This document shows positions 22,715 to 32,321 of a stretch of 44,292 bases of DNA, one piece after another. A program made the position numbers and the translations under genes. The notes beneath the pieces are model-generated. The model made no database searches. It was given only the letters and a program-made list of their open reading frames with translations, and was not told where the DNA came from. Positions within the stretch are counted from its first letter, which is position 1. Each line of letters opens with the position of its first letter. The DNA is from Vibrio sagamiensis NBRC 104589 (GTDB lineage: Bacteria; Pseudomonadota; Gammaproteobacteria; Enterobacterales; Vibrionaceae): assembly GCF_007990935.1 (NCBI RefSeq), contig NZ_BJXJ01000035.1:1-44292 (forward strand), in the 5' to 3' direction.

Positions 22715-24469
22715 TTATTGCTTGAGTTCATCTTGAAAGATTTTGTCTCGCAATTTCCAAAAGCGACCTGACTTTCTTGCAATGATAAATTGTGGAAGTC
22801 TAAAACGGTGTTGGTTAGCTACGACTTTAGTTGGTGAATATGCATCATATAAACGGTGTTTATCTGCAAGGTGAGGGCGCACAAACCTTTGCTTAAATAG
22901 GTGTTTTTGCTTTTTAGTATTGAGTGACCAGAACTCATGGACGAGAGCATTGCCTTCGCCTTGATAAGGCTCCCCAGAATAAGTGACTTTGAGCTGAGGT
23001 GGCCCTTCACTTGGTTTCAATATGCTAATGGTCATTTCGGTACACTCAAAAATTAAAGCATCTTTTAGGTTGAGCGCCTCTTTTAATTTTTTATCTGGGT
23101 CAACCAATACGGCATCGCATTCATGGCATATTCTGGCTGCAATATCATTATCGGCACCACATTCACCACAGTATTTGGCACGAAAGCGATAGCCGCAATG
23201 TTCACGTTCCCCTGTTTCTTCGTCCTCAAAATATCCTTGGCATCGACGGCCAAAGTGTTCGACTAGAAAGCCGTTGCTGTCTAATTTACCCCAAAAGTTA
23301 TTATTGAAACCGCACGCGGGACAGGGGATGGTTATGATTTCGCTGGAAGAGTCAGGCTTAGGGTCGCCAACTTCAGGTTGATAGAGGTCATAGCTTTTTC
23401 CTGCGTAATCTAACACTAAACATTCTGTTTTACCCTCAGACAGACGTAGTCCCCGACCGACAATTTGTTGATATAAACTGACGGACTCTGTGGGTCTTAA
23501 AATCGCGATCAAATCGACGTGAGGTGCATCAAAGCCGGTCGTGAGTACCGATACGTTTACCAAGAATTTAATTTGTCGGTTTTTAAATGCTTGAATGATC
23601 GCATCGCGCTCAGGGGTGGGTGTATCTCCGATGACAATGGACGTTTCATCAGCGGGCAAAAGAGTATAAATCTCTTGGGCGTGTCTGACGGTTGCGGCAA
23701 ATATCATGACGCCTTGACGACTCTCCGCGTATTGCTTGATTTGCTCTACAATTTGAGGGGTCGCACGCTTGGCTTTATCTATCACCATGTCCAACTCTGC
23801 TTCTTTATAACGCCCTGTGCTGGCCGGTTTCAACTGTGAGAAGTCATAAGAAAGAATAGGGGCATCCATCATGCGTGCGGGGGTGAGAAATTGCTCGTCC
23901 AACAGGTATCGAATTGGTAATTCAAAAATACAGTCGCGAAAAAAGCGAGAATCTTCTGTACGAATCTGACCGCGAGTATGATATTGATATATCCAACCCA
24001 TACCTAAACGATATGGTGTTGCGGTTAAGCCTAGCACTTTTATTCCAGGGTTGGATTCGGTCAGATGAGTGATGACTTTTTGATAGCTGGAACTTTTTTC
24101 ATCCGGGACACGATGGCATTCGTCAATAACTAACAGCGAAAACTGATGTTTGAATGCATCTAAGTTGCGCACAACAGATTGAACAGAAGCAAAAACAACC
24201 TGCTGATCCGTCTCTTTTCGGCCGAGACCAGCAGAAAAAATAGCACCTTTTAAACCATATCCCTCGTACTTGGCGTGATTTTGTTCAACCAATTCTTTAA
24301 CATGGGCTAGGACTAAGACTCGGCCTTTGGCAAGTCTGGCTAACTCGGCAATCACCAAGCTTTTGCCTGCGCCTGTCGGTAGAACAATTACGGCTGGTGT
24401 CGAGTGTTTTCGAAAATAGTGGATCACCGCTTTTACTGAGTCGGCTTGATAAGGGCGCAGGGTATACAT
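22715..24469 (-). CDS. radD: SF2 helicase RadD (YejH)
   Basis: DNA-repair ATPase of superfamily 2, 584 residues (E. coli RadD 586). Visible: Q-like motif LRPYQADSVKAV, Walker A LPTGAGKS (about 35-42), DEAH-type box VIDECHRV, motif III GLTATPYR, motif VI QQIVGRGLRLS, then zinc-finger cysteines (CPACGFNNNF, CGYRFRAKYCGECGADN, CHEC). RadD in E. coli works with RecA and SSB in double-strand-break repair. The order rplY, radD, divergent rsuA, bcr is the same set of neighbours found in E. coli. Confidence 0.95.
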   Translation of the reverse strand: MYTLRPYQADSVKAVIHYFRKHSTPAVIVLPTGAGKSLVIAELARLAKGRVLVLAHVKELVEQNHAKYEGYGLKGAIFSAGLGRKETDQQVVFASVQSVVRNLDAFKHQFSLLVIDECHRVPDEKSSSYQKVITHLTESNPGIKVLGLTATPYRLGMGWIYQYHTRGQIRTEDSRFFRDCIFELPIRYLLDEQFLTPARMMDAPILSYDFSQLKPASTGRYKEAELDMVIDKAKRATPQIVEQIKQYAESRQGVMIFAATVRHAQEIYTLLPADETSIVIGDTPTPERDAIIQAFKNRQIKFLVNVSVLTTGFDAPHVDLIAILRPTESVSLYQQIVGRGLRLSEGKTECLVLDYAGKSYDLYQPEVGDPKPDSSSEIITIPCPACGFNNNFWGKLDSNGFLVEHFGRRCQGYFEDEETGEREHCGYRFRAKYCGECGADNDIAARICHECDAVLVDPDKKLKEALNLKDALIFECTEMTISILKPSEGPPQLKVTYSGEPYQGEGNALVHEFWSLNTKKQKHLFKQRFVRPHLADKHRLYDAYSPTKVVANQHRFRLPQFIIARKSGRFWKLRDKIFQDELKQ

Positions 24470-24486
24470 GAAAACCTAGGAAATTG

Positions 24487-24516
24487 TTCAACTATTTATG
24501 ACAGTAAGGCTATAAT
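24487..24516 (+). promoter_or_regulatory. Probable rsuA promoter
   Basis: TATAAT (24511-24516), preceded by GGC, with a weak -35 TTCAAC (24487-24492) at 18 bp, in the 186-bp radD-rsuA divergent region. The region also holds CCAAGTGA and its reverse complement TCACTTGG about 80 bp apart. Confidence 0.5.
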
Positions 24517-24655
24517 ACCCGCTTTTAGGCCCAAGTGATATTTGTCCGCACTTAAAACGATAAAATGAAGCCAACTCAGTGACATCGATTGAACCTAGCA
24601 TATTAGGGTCACTTGGGGATATTTGGGCTAATTTGAACCATTCTATGAGGTAGTC

Positions 24656-25354
24656 ATGCGCTTAGACAAGTATCTATGTGACGCATTGGGAGCCACTCGC
24701 AAAGAGGCAACCAAAATCATCAAAAGCGGTGAGGTCACTGTTGATGGTGATATTCAGAAAAGTGGTGCTTTTAAAGTACCCGAACACAGTGTTGTGATGT
24801 GGCAGGAACGTGAAGTAGGTACGCCCGGACCACGTTATATCATGCTATACAAACCTGCAGATTTTGTTTGTTCTCATGAGGATGGCTATAATCCGACCGC
24901 TTTTGTTTTACTTGATGAGCCAAAAGTCGAAAAGCTGCATTTTGCGGGCCGCTTGGATGTTGATACCACTGGGTTGGTTTTGATTACCGATGATGGCCAG
25001 TGGTCACATAAAATTACGTCACCAAAGCATAAATGTGAAAAAACTTACCGTGTGTGGTTGGTTGATGCAATTCAAGCGGATTATGTTGAGAAATTTGCTC
25101 AAGGCATTGAATTGCGTAACGAACGTGAACCGACTTTACCTGCACGCCTTGAAGTTGTAAATGAGGCTGAAAATGAAGTGTTATTGACCATTGTTGAGGG
25201 TAAATATCATCAGGTTAAGCGAATGTTTGCAGCCCTTGGTAACAAAGTCGAGCACCTACATCGTGAACGAATTGGGTCAATTATATTAGATGAAAATTTA
25301 GAGCCTGGGGATTATCGAGAACTGACGACAGAAGAAATAGGATCTATTTGGTAG
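24656..25354 (+). CDS. rsuA: 16S rRNA pseudouridine(516) synthase
   Basis: Converts U516 of 16S rRNA to pseudouridine. The 232 residues have an N-terminal S4 RNA-binding domain (MRLDKYLCDALGATRKEATKII, 1-60) and a RsuA/RluB-type catalytic domain with the active-site Asp in GRLDVDTTGLVLITDDG, plus EGKYHQVKRMFAALG typical of RsuA. A GAGG ribosome-binding site precedes the ATG. It is divergent from radD. Confidence 0.96.
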   Translation: MRLDKYLCDALGATRKEATKIIKSGEVTVDGDIQKSGAFKVPEHSVVMWQEREVGTPGPRYIMLYKPADFVCSHEDGYNPTAFVLLDEPKVEKLHFAGRLDVDTTGLVLITDDGQWSHKITSPKHKCEKTYRVWLVDAIQADYVEKFAQGIELRNEREPTLPARLEVVNEAENEVLLTIVEGKYHQVKRMFAALGNKVEHLHRERIGSIILDENLEPGDYRELTTEEIGSIW

Positions 25355-25471
25355 TTGTTCATTGATTTTAGCATGGGAGGTCTTGTTATTCTATGGATGT
25401 AAAAAAAGCATTAATATATCAAAGGTTTTTGCTACGTTAAATCAGAGTTATATTGTAGGGAAAGTACGCCA

Positions 25472-26686
25472 ATGAGGTCCACTATGTCAGAAAAAGTTCA
25501 AAGTACATCCGCCTTCCAACTCAGTCTTGTAATGTTTTTGGTTTTGGGTTCAATTGGGGCTCTAACACCGCTTGCCATTGATATGTATCTTCCTGCGATG
25601 CCGTCAATTGCTAGTGATCTTGGGGTAGCTGCTGGTGCAGTTCAAATTACGTTGACTACCTATACAGCTGGTTTTGCATTGGGACAACTTATTCATGGTC
25701 CTCTATCAGACAGCTTTGGTCGACGTCCAGTTTTAATCTTGGGGGTTATCTTCTTTGGCTTAGCAGCCATGGTGAGTGCAACCACATCTAGTATCGAAGC
25801 ATTAACCTATGTTCGAGCAGCTCAAGGTTTTGCTGGTGCAGCAGCAGCTGTCACTATTCAAGCTTTAATCCGTGATATGTTTGACCGTGAAGATTTTGCT
25901 CGCACAGTCTCCTTTATTACATTGGTTGTTGTGTGTGCACCATTAGTTGCTCCAATGATCGGTGGTTATCTTTCTTTATGGTTTGGGTGGCGTTCGATAT
26001 TTTGGGTCTTAGCGATATATGCTACTACTGTGATTTTATTGGTGCTGTGGAAAATCCCAGAAACCTTAAAAATGGAGAATCGTCAACCACTTAGGTTTAA
26101 GACTACAATACAAAACTATTCCCATTTATTGTCTAATCCACTTTCAATGGGACTCATCTTATCTGGTGCATTTTCTTTTTCTGGAATGTTTGCTTTTTTG
26201 ACGGCAGGGTCATTTGTCTATATTGATTTATATGGTGTTGAACCAAGTAACTTTGGATATTTATTTGCTCTGAATATTATCGCGATGATGATTATGACCA
26301 GTTTAAATGGGCGTTTGGTCAAAAAGGTGGGCTCTCACGCTATGCTTCGCTTTGGTTTAATCGTTCAGCTGCTTTCTGGTATTGGCTTGTTTGTTGGTTG
26401 GGTATTAAATCTAGGTCTTTGGGGGATGGTCCCTTGCGTGGTTTTATTTATTGGTACATTGTCAATGATTGGTAGTAATGCTATGGCTTTGTTACTAAGT
26501 GGCTATCCTAATATGGCTGGCACTGCTTCATCTTTGGCTGGCACTCTACGCTTTGGTCTTGGCTCTTTAATGGGGGCTCTTGTCGCTTACTTACCCGATG
26601 GCGTTGCATGGCCTATGGTTATCGTCATGTTTGTTTGTGCAGTATTATCTGCACTATTTTATTGGACTTTAGGAAGAAAGGCGTAA
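25472..26686 (+). CDS. bcr: Bcr/CflA-family multidrug efflux MFS transporter
   Basis: Inner-membrane drug/proton antiporter of the DHA1 family, 404 residues with twelve membrane segments. The Bcr hallmark LAIDMYLPAMPSIASDLG is near residue 35; motif A-like GPLSDSFGRRPVL follows helix 2. E. coli Bcr exports bicyclomycin and sulfonamides. The ATG at 25484 (MSEKVQ), with GAGG just upstream, is an equally good start. The stop codon overlaps the next gene (TAATG). Confidence 0.93.
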   Translation: MRSTMSEKVQSTSAFQLSLVMFLVLGSIGALTPLAIDMYLPAMPSIASDLGVAAGAVQITLTTYTAGFALGQLIHGPLSDSFGRRPVLILGVIFFGLAAMVSATTSSIEALTYVRAAQGFAGAAAAVTIQALIRDMFDREDFARTVSFITLVVVCAPLVAPMIGGYLSLWFGWRSIFWVLAIYATTVILLVLWKIPETLKMENRQPLRFKTTIQNYSHLLSNPLSMGLILSGAFSFSGMFAFLTAGSFVYIDLYGVEPSNFGYLFALNIIAMMIMTSLNGRLVKKVGSHAMLRFGLIVQLLSGIGLFVGWVLNLGLWGMVPCVVLFIGTLSMIGSNAMALLLSGYPNMAGTASSLAGTLRFGLGSLMGALVAYLPDGVAWPMVIVMFVCAVLSALFYWTLGRKA

Positions 26687-27348
26687 TGTCGAATTACACC
26701 CAAGAGATACAAAATTTAGTAAATGCAGCCTTGGCGGAGCTTGACCAGGAGCATCGGTTTGGAAAGTTGGTTAATGCTCCAGTTGCCAATAACCACTACC
26801 TCGTTCGTTGGGTAGCTAAGGCACTTAAATCTCAGCGATTTGGACGAGCAGTTGTTGATGATTTGACTCGTTGGCAAAAAGCAGGTCGTTCGAAAGGAGA
26901 TGATGCTGGGCTTCCATTTATTTTTAAGCGTATCTCAGCTTATTATGCTCAGTTCTTTCCTGATGGAGTAGAACAAAAAGTATTAAAGGATTCTGATATT
27001 GAATCTTTTCTTGATCAAATGGAGCACGAAGGGTGGGAAGTTTCTACGTCAGAGCCTTTGATCAAGGTCGGTAAGGTTCAGATTTTTACCGAGGGGCAGA
27101 ATTCTCTCGCACTATGCGCAGATCAATGTGATAGTTGTTTTGAACAAGAGCGTTTAGCCAAACCGATGAGCTGGTTTGTTCGAGGAAACCATGCTGAATT
27201 TGTTGAAAAAGCGGCTCAGGCTGGGTTTATGGTACATAAAGTGACAGATTATAAGTCGCAAGTTAAGTACCATGGAGAGTATTTGGTTTTTCCAGAGAAC
27301 CAAGGAAACCAGTTGGCTGAAATACCACTTTCGTTTCGAGCTGAATAA
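26686..27348 (+). CDS. Conserved protein of unknown function, possibly DUF2913
   Basis: 220 residues from ATG 26686, whose A is the last base of the bcr stop codon, so it is translationally coupled to bcr. The protein is soluble with no signal peptide. Two halves are visible: a helical N-terminal part (EIQNLVNAALAELDQEHRFGKL, to about 110) and a C-terminal part with a cysteine cluster (LCADQCDSCFEQE) and SWFVRGNHAEFVEKAAQAGF. From memory this resembles the Vibrionaceae-typical DUF2913 family; this is not verified and no function is known. Confidence 0.8.
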   Translation: MSNYTQEIQNLVNAALAELDQEHRFGKLVNAPVANNHYLVRWVAKALKSQRFGRAVVDDLTRWQKAGRSKGDDAGLPFIFKRISAYYAQFFPDGVEQKVLKDSDIESFLDQMEHEGWEVSTSEPLIKVGKVQIFTEGQNSLALCADQCDSCFEQERLAKPMSWFVRGNHAEFVEKAAQAGFMVHKVTDYKSQVKYHGEYLVFPENQGNQLAEIPLSFRAE

Positions 27349-27392
27349 CATGTTCATCTTCTATTAATTCCTTGTGTTTTACTCCCCCAGTG

Positions 27393-27433
27393 TGAAGCAA
27401 TGAGGCAGCGCTTTTGGCCCTCTCATTGCTTCA
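27393..27433. terminator. Hairpin between convergent bcr-operon and ybjT
   Basis: TGAAGCAATGAG (27393-27404) pairs perfectly with CTCATTGCTTCA (27422-27433) around a 17-base loop. It lies between two convergent genes and probably ends transcription, though T-runs are weak. Confidence 0.55.
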
Positions 27434-27452
27434 GCCCTTGTTGTATCAATCT

Positions 27453-28913
27453 TCATTGTCTGAATCTTGTATTAACTAAACCTTGGTTATGTAACGCTTC
27501 TTTTGCTATTGCCTTGACCATGCCTTTGAAAATAAACAAATGGGCAGGCATCATTGCAAACCAATACATTAAACCGAGAGGGCCTTGTGGATGCCACCAT
27601 GCTGTGATGGTAAGCTTTCTGCGATTATTTTCATCCTCAATCGATAAATCTAAGCGACCAAGCCCTGGCCCTTTCATACCAAAGAGAAGCGATAGATGAG
27701 TATTTTTTTCGCAACGGATAACTTTCCAAGAGTCAATGAAATCGCCTACCTTTAACTCTGGGCCTACTGGTGTTTTTCTGACAGGCTTTTTTCCTCCAAA
27801 CAGAACGTCTAGCCACTCCCTTGTTCGCCAAAGAATATTAGCAAAGAAATAACCTTCTTCTTTACTGCCAACCTTTTGTGCAACTTGCCATAGTGAATCA
27901 GCGCTTGCCTGCGTGTAGCAACTCGCTTCTGCTTGTTTAGGAAAATAACCGTATCCGGGTTGCCAGCGTTTTAAAGCCGCCTGTTCAAAGCCCCAAACAT
28001 GGCTGCGAACAAACGTTCCTTCGTTTTCGATAGTGTTAGCAACCGCTTGTTTATATGGAATTAATGATTGCGGGAAGCGAGACTCGATGGGTTTGGAATC
28101 TGCAATGTAATCATGCTCTAAGCCAGCGAGTAATGCTTTGCCAATATTGCTTGGAACAGAGGTAACAAGGCCTAACCAATAAGAAGCCATTTTAGGCGTT
28201 AATAACGGCGTGGAATATAGTCGAAACGGTCTGTTGGTTGACTGGCAGATAATCTCAAATTGTTCCCGATAGCTGAGAATATTAGGGCCTCCGACTTCAT
28301 AGATTGAACTTTGGCTTGGATCTTCCTCTGCCAGCTTGAGCAAGTAATAATTCAGATTAAGAAGTGCGATTGGGTTGGCTTTTCTATCGACCCATTTGGG
28401 GGTGATTAAAATAGGGAGGTTGTAAACAAAATCACGCATAATCTCAAAAGCGGCGGAACCTGGGCCAATAACAATGCCTGCCCTTAATTCTGTAATTGGA
28501 ATACCAGACTTCCGAATGATTTCACCGGTTAGCTTACGAGCGGCTAAATGTTGAGAGTGCCCAGTATCTGGCTGGATGGCACTGAGATAAATAACGTGTT
28601 TTATCTGGCTGTTAATTAAAGCCTGTTTTAAGTTAAGAGCGATGTTAGCTTCATAGTGAATAAAGTCATGACCTTGTGCCATCCCGTGTACCAAAAAATA
28701 GACTAAATCAAAATCTTTAACGGCAGCGAGTGTGGCTGACTTTATGCTTAAGTCTAAATAGATAAGTTTAAGGTTCGGATGGGGTTCAACTCTAGCAGTA
28801 AGATAATCAAGGTGCCTCGCTGCTGCTGTCACTTGATGCCCTTGTTCTAGAAGCTGTGGGAGTAGTTGTGAACCAATGTATCCAGACGCACCGAGAACCA
28901 AGACTTTTTTCAT
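27453..28913 (-). CDS. ybjT: NAD(P)-binding SDR/DUF2867 protein, YbjT-like
   Basis: 486 residues in two parts. The N-terminal Rossmann/atypical SDR domain begins VLVLGASGYIGSQLLPQLL (1-300), with IYLSAIQPDTG. The C-terminal DUF2867 domain (about 320-480) contains LWRTREWLDVLFGG, VGDFIDSWKV and the hydrophobic GPLGLMYWFAMMPAHLFIF segment. E. coli YbjT has the same architecture and length (476) and no firm function. A membrane-associated oxidoreductase or lipid-related role is inference only. Confidence 0.9.
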   Translation of the reverse strand: MKKVLVLGASGYIGSQLLPQLLEQGHQVTAAARHLDYLTARVEPHPNLKLIYLDLSIKSATLAAVKDFDLVYFLVHGMAQGHDFIHYEANIALNLKQALINSQIKHVIYLSAIQPDTGHSQHLAARKLTGEIIRKSGIPITELRAGIVIGPGSAAFEIMRDFVYNLPILITPKWVDRKANPIALLNLNYYLLKLAEEDPSQSSIYEVGGPNILSYREQFEIICQSTNRPFRLYSTPLLTPKMASYWLGLVTSVPSNIGKALLAGLEHDYIADSKPIESRFPQSLIPYKQAVANTIENEGTFVRSHVWGFEQAALKRWQPGYGYFPKQAEASCYTQASADSLWQVAQKVGSKEEGYFFANILWRTREWLDVLFGGKKPVRKTPVGPELKVGDFIDSWKVIRCEKNTHLSLLFGMKGPGLGRLDLSIEDENNRRKLTITAWWHPQGPLGLMYWFAMMPAHLFIFKGMVKAIAKEALHNQGLVNTRFRQ

Positions 28914-29215
28914 GTTTTTCCTTAGGTCATCCTATCGTATGGTAAGTAACGTATGACTTGATGTTGAGTTGAGTAACAACGCTGACGTGAGAAAATGATG
29001 ATGTTTTTATAAATTAATTCAGCTAGTTGCGTGTAGCCTCTTAAAATATGCATAGATAATGTTGAACTTTCTTTGCGAATAAGCCAGTGAATCTACGCTT
29101 GATGATACTATTTGTCTCCAATAGTGTGAGCAATGATCCAAATTACTTTCTAATAACATGATTTTAGTGTAGATTCTGCCCCATATTCTCAATCATTAGC
29201 TGAGTGATAAAATAA
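28914..29215. other. Intergenic region between divergent ybjT and the ABC operon
   Basis: 302 bases of AT-rich sequence that must contain two divergent promoters. I see no convincing -35/-10 pair, operator dyad or small gene in it. Confidence 0.5.
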
Positions 29216-29887
29216 ATGTTAATGCTGCGAAACCTTTGTAAAGGTTACATAGATGGTGAAGAGTTTCATCCAGTACTACAAGGTGCAGAATTAACATTGC
29301 AGCAAGGTGAACAAGTTGCACTGATGGGAGAAAGTGGTTCAGGTAAAAGCACTTTACTGAACCTTATTGCCGGACTTGATACGGTTGATTCGGGAGAAAT
29401 CCTTTATCCCAACTTTTCTATGCATAGTGCGGCTGAACGTTATAGAACCATATATCGTCGTAATAACATAGGTAATATATTTCAACAGTTTAATCTATTA
29501 CCCACGTTAAATATTGCTGATAACATACGCTTTTGTCGCCAACTTAAAGGTTTACCAGAAGATATGGGGCTATGGCGCCAGATTTTATCTACTCTTGACC
29601 TCATGCCTTTGTTGGGCCGTTATCCAGAGGAAATTTCTGGTGGTCAGCAGCAGCGAGCAGCCATTGCTCGGGCACTATATATGGAGCCCCAAGTCCTATT
29701 AGCTGATGAACCTACTGGTAGTTTAGATGAACGAAACGCTGAAGCAGTAATGCGTTTACTCACAAGTTTATCTCGCCAATTGAAGTGTACATTGCTACTC
29801 GTAACGCATAGTGAAAACGTTGCTTTCCATATGGAAAGAATCATTCGCCTGCAAGGAGGGCAGTTGGATGCTATGGCCCGTAGTTAA
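29216..29887 (+). CDS. ABC transporter ATP-binding protein (LolD/MacB-like, AttE type)
   Basis: Cytoplasmic ATPase, 223 residues. Walker A GESGSGKST (about 40-48), Q-loop FQQFNLLPT, signature ISGGQQQRAAIARAL, Walker B VLLADEPTGSLD and H-loop LLVTHS are all intact. It belongs to the group that pairs with FtsX-fold permeases (LolD, MacB, FtsE). An in-frame ATG two codons on (29222) is an alternative start. Its 3' end overlaps the permease gene by 20 bases. Confidence 0.94.
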   Translation: MLMLRNLCKGYIDGEEFHPVLQGAELTLQQGEQVALMGESGSGKSTLLNLIAGLDTVDSGEILYPNFSMHSAAERYRTIYRRNNIGNIFQQFNLLPTLNIADNIRFCRQLKGLPEDMGLWRQILSTLDLMPLLGRYPEEISGGQQQRAAIARALYMEPQVLLADEPTGSLDERNAEAVMRLLTSLSRQLKCTLLLVTHSENVAFHMERIIRLQGGQLDAMARS

Positions 29888-32321
29888 AGCAATGCTTGGC
29901 CATTATCGACGTCATCCGTTACAGCTTGTTCTTGTTTGGCTTGGTTTAACGCTTGCGGTCTCTCTTTTAGTTGGCGTGACTTCCATAAATCAACACGCTC
30001 AACAAAGCTATGAAACAGGAGAAACACTTTTTTTAACTCCTTTTCCTTATCGAATTAAAACAAAATTTTCAGCTAATAAAATTCCGCAAGGCTTTTATGT
30101 TCAGTTACGGCAAGCAGGCTTTAACAAATGTGTTCCCTTTGATGTGCAACACCCGGAGCTTCAAACCGGGACAAATTTGACGCTATTAGGCGTCGATCCT
30201 TTATCCTTATTACCATTGTATCAGGGGAAAAGTCTCAGTGATTTTTCAATACTTACTCTGATGAAGCCGCCGTTTCCGGTTCTAGTGAGTCAGCAGTTAG
30301 CCGAGCATATGGGGTGGAGGAATGGAGATTTTATTGCTTTAAATGATGGTGGTCAATTGGGGCCTCTTGCTATTGATAATGAGAATTTGATTGTGGGTAG
30401 TCGACTCATTGCCGATATGTCTTTACTTCGTAAGTTGAAACGTACTTCCAACTTATCAACCATCGCTTGTGGGGATATGAGCGTTGAAAAATTAAACACT
30501 TTGAAAAGCCTTCTTCCAAATGGTATGAGACTGGTTCGTAATGGACGTACTGAATTGGAGTCATTAACAAGAGCCTTTCATACTAATTTAACAGCCATGG
30601 GTATGCTGTCATTTTTAGTTGGCTTGTTTATATTTTATCAAGCAATGTCTTTGTCATTTACACAGCGTCAACGTTTGGTGGGCATTTTACGTCAAAATGG
30701 AGTGAACGGCATACAGCTCGCTAAATCCTTAATGTTTGAGCTAACTTTCCTAGTTTTAGTTGCTTGGATTTGCGGTAATATCCTTGGTCTCTTTTTGGCT
30801 AATAAGTTAATACCTTCAGTATCCTCTAGTTTGAATGAACTTTATGATGCAAACATTGGTTTGTCTATCGGTTGGTCTTGGAGTTCTAGTCTCAATAGCC
30901 TATTAATGGCAGCATTGGGAGCTGGAGTTTCATGTTTTTGGCCGTTAATTAGGCTTATCAATTCTGAGCCAATTCGTTTATCTTCTCGTTTGTCATTAAT
31001 GCGTTTTACTGGAAAAGAGTTTTCTTTGCAGGCTTTACTTGCTTGTGCATGTTGTGTTGCAGGCATTGCAGTATACCAAGCTCCTAGAACGCTTGAATCT
31101 GGTTTCGCCATTATAATTCTGATGTTAGTAAGTGTTGCGCTATTTACTCCATTCATTATGTGGCAAATATTTAACAATTTTTCTAAATCTTTACGGTGGG
31201 TTAGAGCTCGTTGGCTTTTTTCTGATGCAGCTGCAAGTATGAGTTACAGAGGTGTTGCTATGATGGCATTTATGCTGGCCTTAGCAGTCAATATAGGTGT
31301 TGAAACCATGGTCGGTAGTTTTCGTGACACAACTGACAAATGGCTTAACAAAAGGTTGGTTGCGGATCTGTACATATACTCAACTAATGGCACTGCAACC
31401 CGAATGAGTGGCTGGCTTGCTGAACAACCTGAAGTTGAAAGTGTTTGGTGGCGATGGGAAAAAGATATTCTTGTAGAAAATGGTGTTTTACAAGTTGTTA
31501 GCACAGGAGCTTCTTTGGATGAACGAAGCTCTTTACCTGTTAAATTAAGTGTACCTAATTATTGGCAAAGACTTCATAACACTCAGAGTATTATGGTCAG
31601 TGAGTCTATGGCATTGAGTCATAAAATTTTACCGGGCGATGAAATCTCTTTGTATCCTACTCTGAAAAAAAAATGGGAAGTTGTAGGAATTTATTATGAT
31701 TATGGTACTCCTTATGACCAAATTCTGATGTCACATCGAAATTGGTTAAATGAGTTTTCTGGGACTGGGGATATAGGCTTAGGTGTGTCGTTAAAGCAAA
31801 ATGTAGATAAACAGAATCTGCGAGATCGCTTAATCAATCTATTCCGTTTACCGCAAGATCAAATTATTGATAACAAAAGTATCTACAATCAAGTGATGAG
31901 AGTTTTCGACAACACATTTTCTATTGCTGGAACACTGGGTAATATTACGTTAATTATTGCAGCATTTGGCCTCTTTTTTGCGACATTAGCCGGTGAGTAT
32001 TCACGGCAGAAACATTTTGCTTTACTCCGGTGCATGGGGGTGTCAGGAAAAGAATTGGTGCTGCTTGGAGGCTTTCAGTTGTTTTTATTAGGTGTTTTGT
32101 CTGCGATTGTGGCAATACCATTAGGTTTTGCTCTAGCACATTTAATCGTTGATGTGGTAATGAAACATTCCTTTGGTTGGTCATTAGAATTACATACAAT
32201 ACCATGGAAATATATGCAGACAATTGCCTTGGCGATGTTTTCTATCATGTTTGCTGGGGCATTACCTGTTTTGAGAATGATCAAGCGTACACCGATGAAA
32301 TCGCTTAGAGATGCTTTATAG
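29868..32321 (+). CDS. ABC transporter permease with two FtsX domains
   Basis: Inner-membrane permease, 817 residues from ATG 29868 (MLWPVVKAM), chosen because GGAGGG (29855-29860) lies just upstream; an in-frame ATG at 29811 lies deep inside the ATPase gene. About ten membrane helices: one N-terminal, a large periplasmic domain (about 60-250), three helices, a middle pair and MSYRGVAMMAFMLALAVN, a second periplasmic domain, and three C-terminal helices. The FtsX cores include ALLRCMGVSGKELVLLGGFQ. This size fits AttF/AttG-like fused permeases of MacB-type extractor machines. Its TAG stop overlaps the next GTG start by one base. Confidence 0.92.
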   Translation: MLWPVVKAMLGHYRRHPLQLVLVWLGLTLAVSLLVGVTSINQHAQQSYETGETLFLTPFPYRIKTKFSANKIPQGFYVQLRQAGFNKCVPFDVQHPELQTGTNLTLLGVDPLSLLPLYQGKSLSDFSILTLMKPPFPVLVSQQLAEHMGWRNGDFIALNDGGQLGPLAIDNENLIVGSRLIADMSLLRKLKRTSNLSTIACGDMSVEKLNTLKSLLPNGMRLVRNGRTELESLTRAFHTNLTAMGMLSFLVGLFIFYQAMSLSFTQRQRLVGILRQNGVNGIQLAKSLMFELTFLVLVAWICGNILGLFLANKLIPSVSSSLNELYDANIGLSIGWSWSSSLNSLLMAALGAGVSCFWPLIRLINSEPIRLSSRLSLMRFTGKEFSLQALLACACCVAGIAVYQAPRTLESGFAIIILMLVSVALFTPFIMWQIFNNFSKSLRWVRARWLFSDAAASMSYRGVAMMAFMLALAVNIGVETMVGSFRDTTDKWLNKRLVADLYIYSTNGTATRMSGWLAEQPEVESVWWRWEKDILVENGVLQVVSTGASLDERSSLPVKLSVPNYWQRLHNTQSIMVSESMALSHKILPGDEISLYPTLKKKWEVVGIYYDYGTPYDQILMSHRNWLNEFSGTGDIGLGVSLKQNVDKQNLRDRLINLFRLPQDQIIDNKSIYNQVMRVFDNTFSIAGTLGNITLIIAAFGLFFATLAGEYSRQKHFALLRCMGVSGKELVLLGGFQLFLLGVLSAIVAIPLGFALAHLIVDVVMKHSFGWSLELHTIPWKYMQTIALAMFSIMFAGALPVLRMIKRTPMKSLRDAL

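Noticed and set aside
23519..23839. Plus-strand 106-codon frame inside radD and similar long frames opposite other genes
   Set aside because: These lie opposite well-supported genes, have no family motifs or ribosome-binding sites, and are frame shadows.
29811..29867. Permease gene starting at ATG 29811
   Set aside because: It would overlap the ATPase gene by 77 bases without a ribosome-binding site; ATG 29868 has GGAGGG just upstream.
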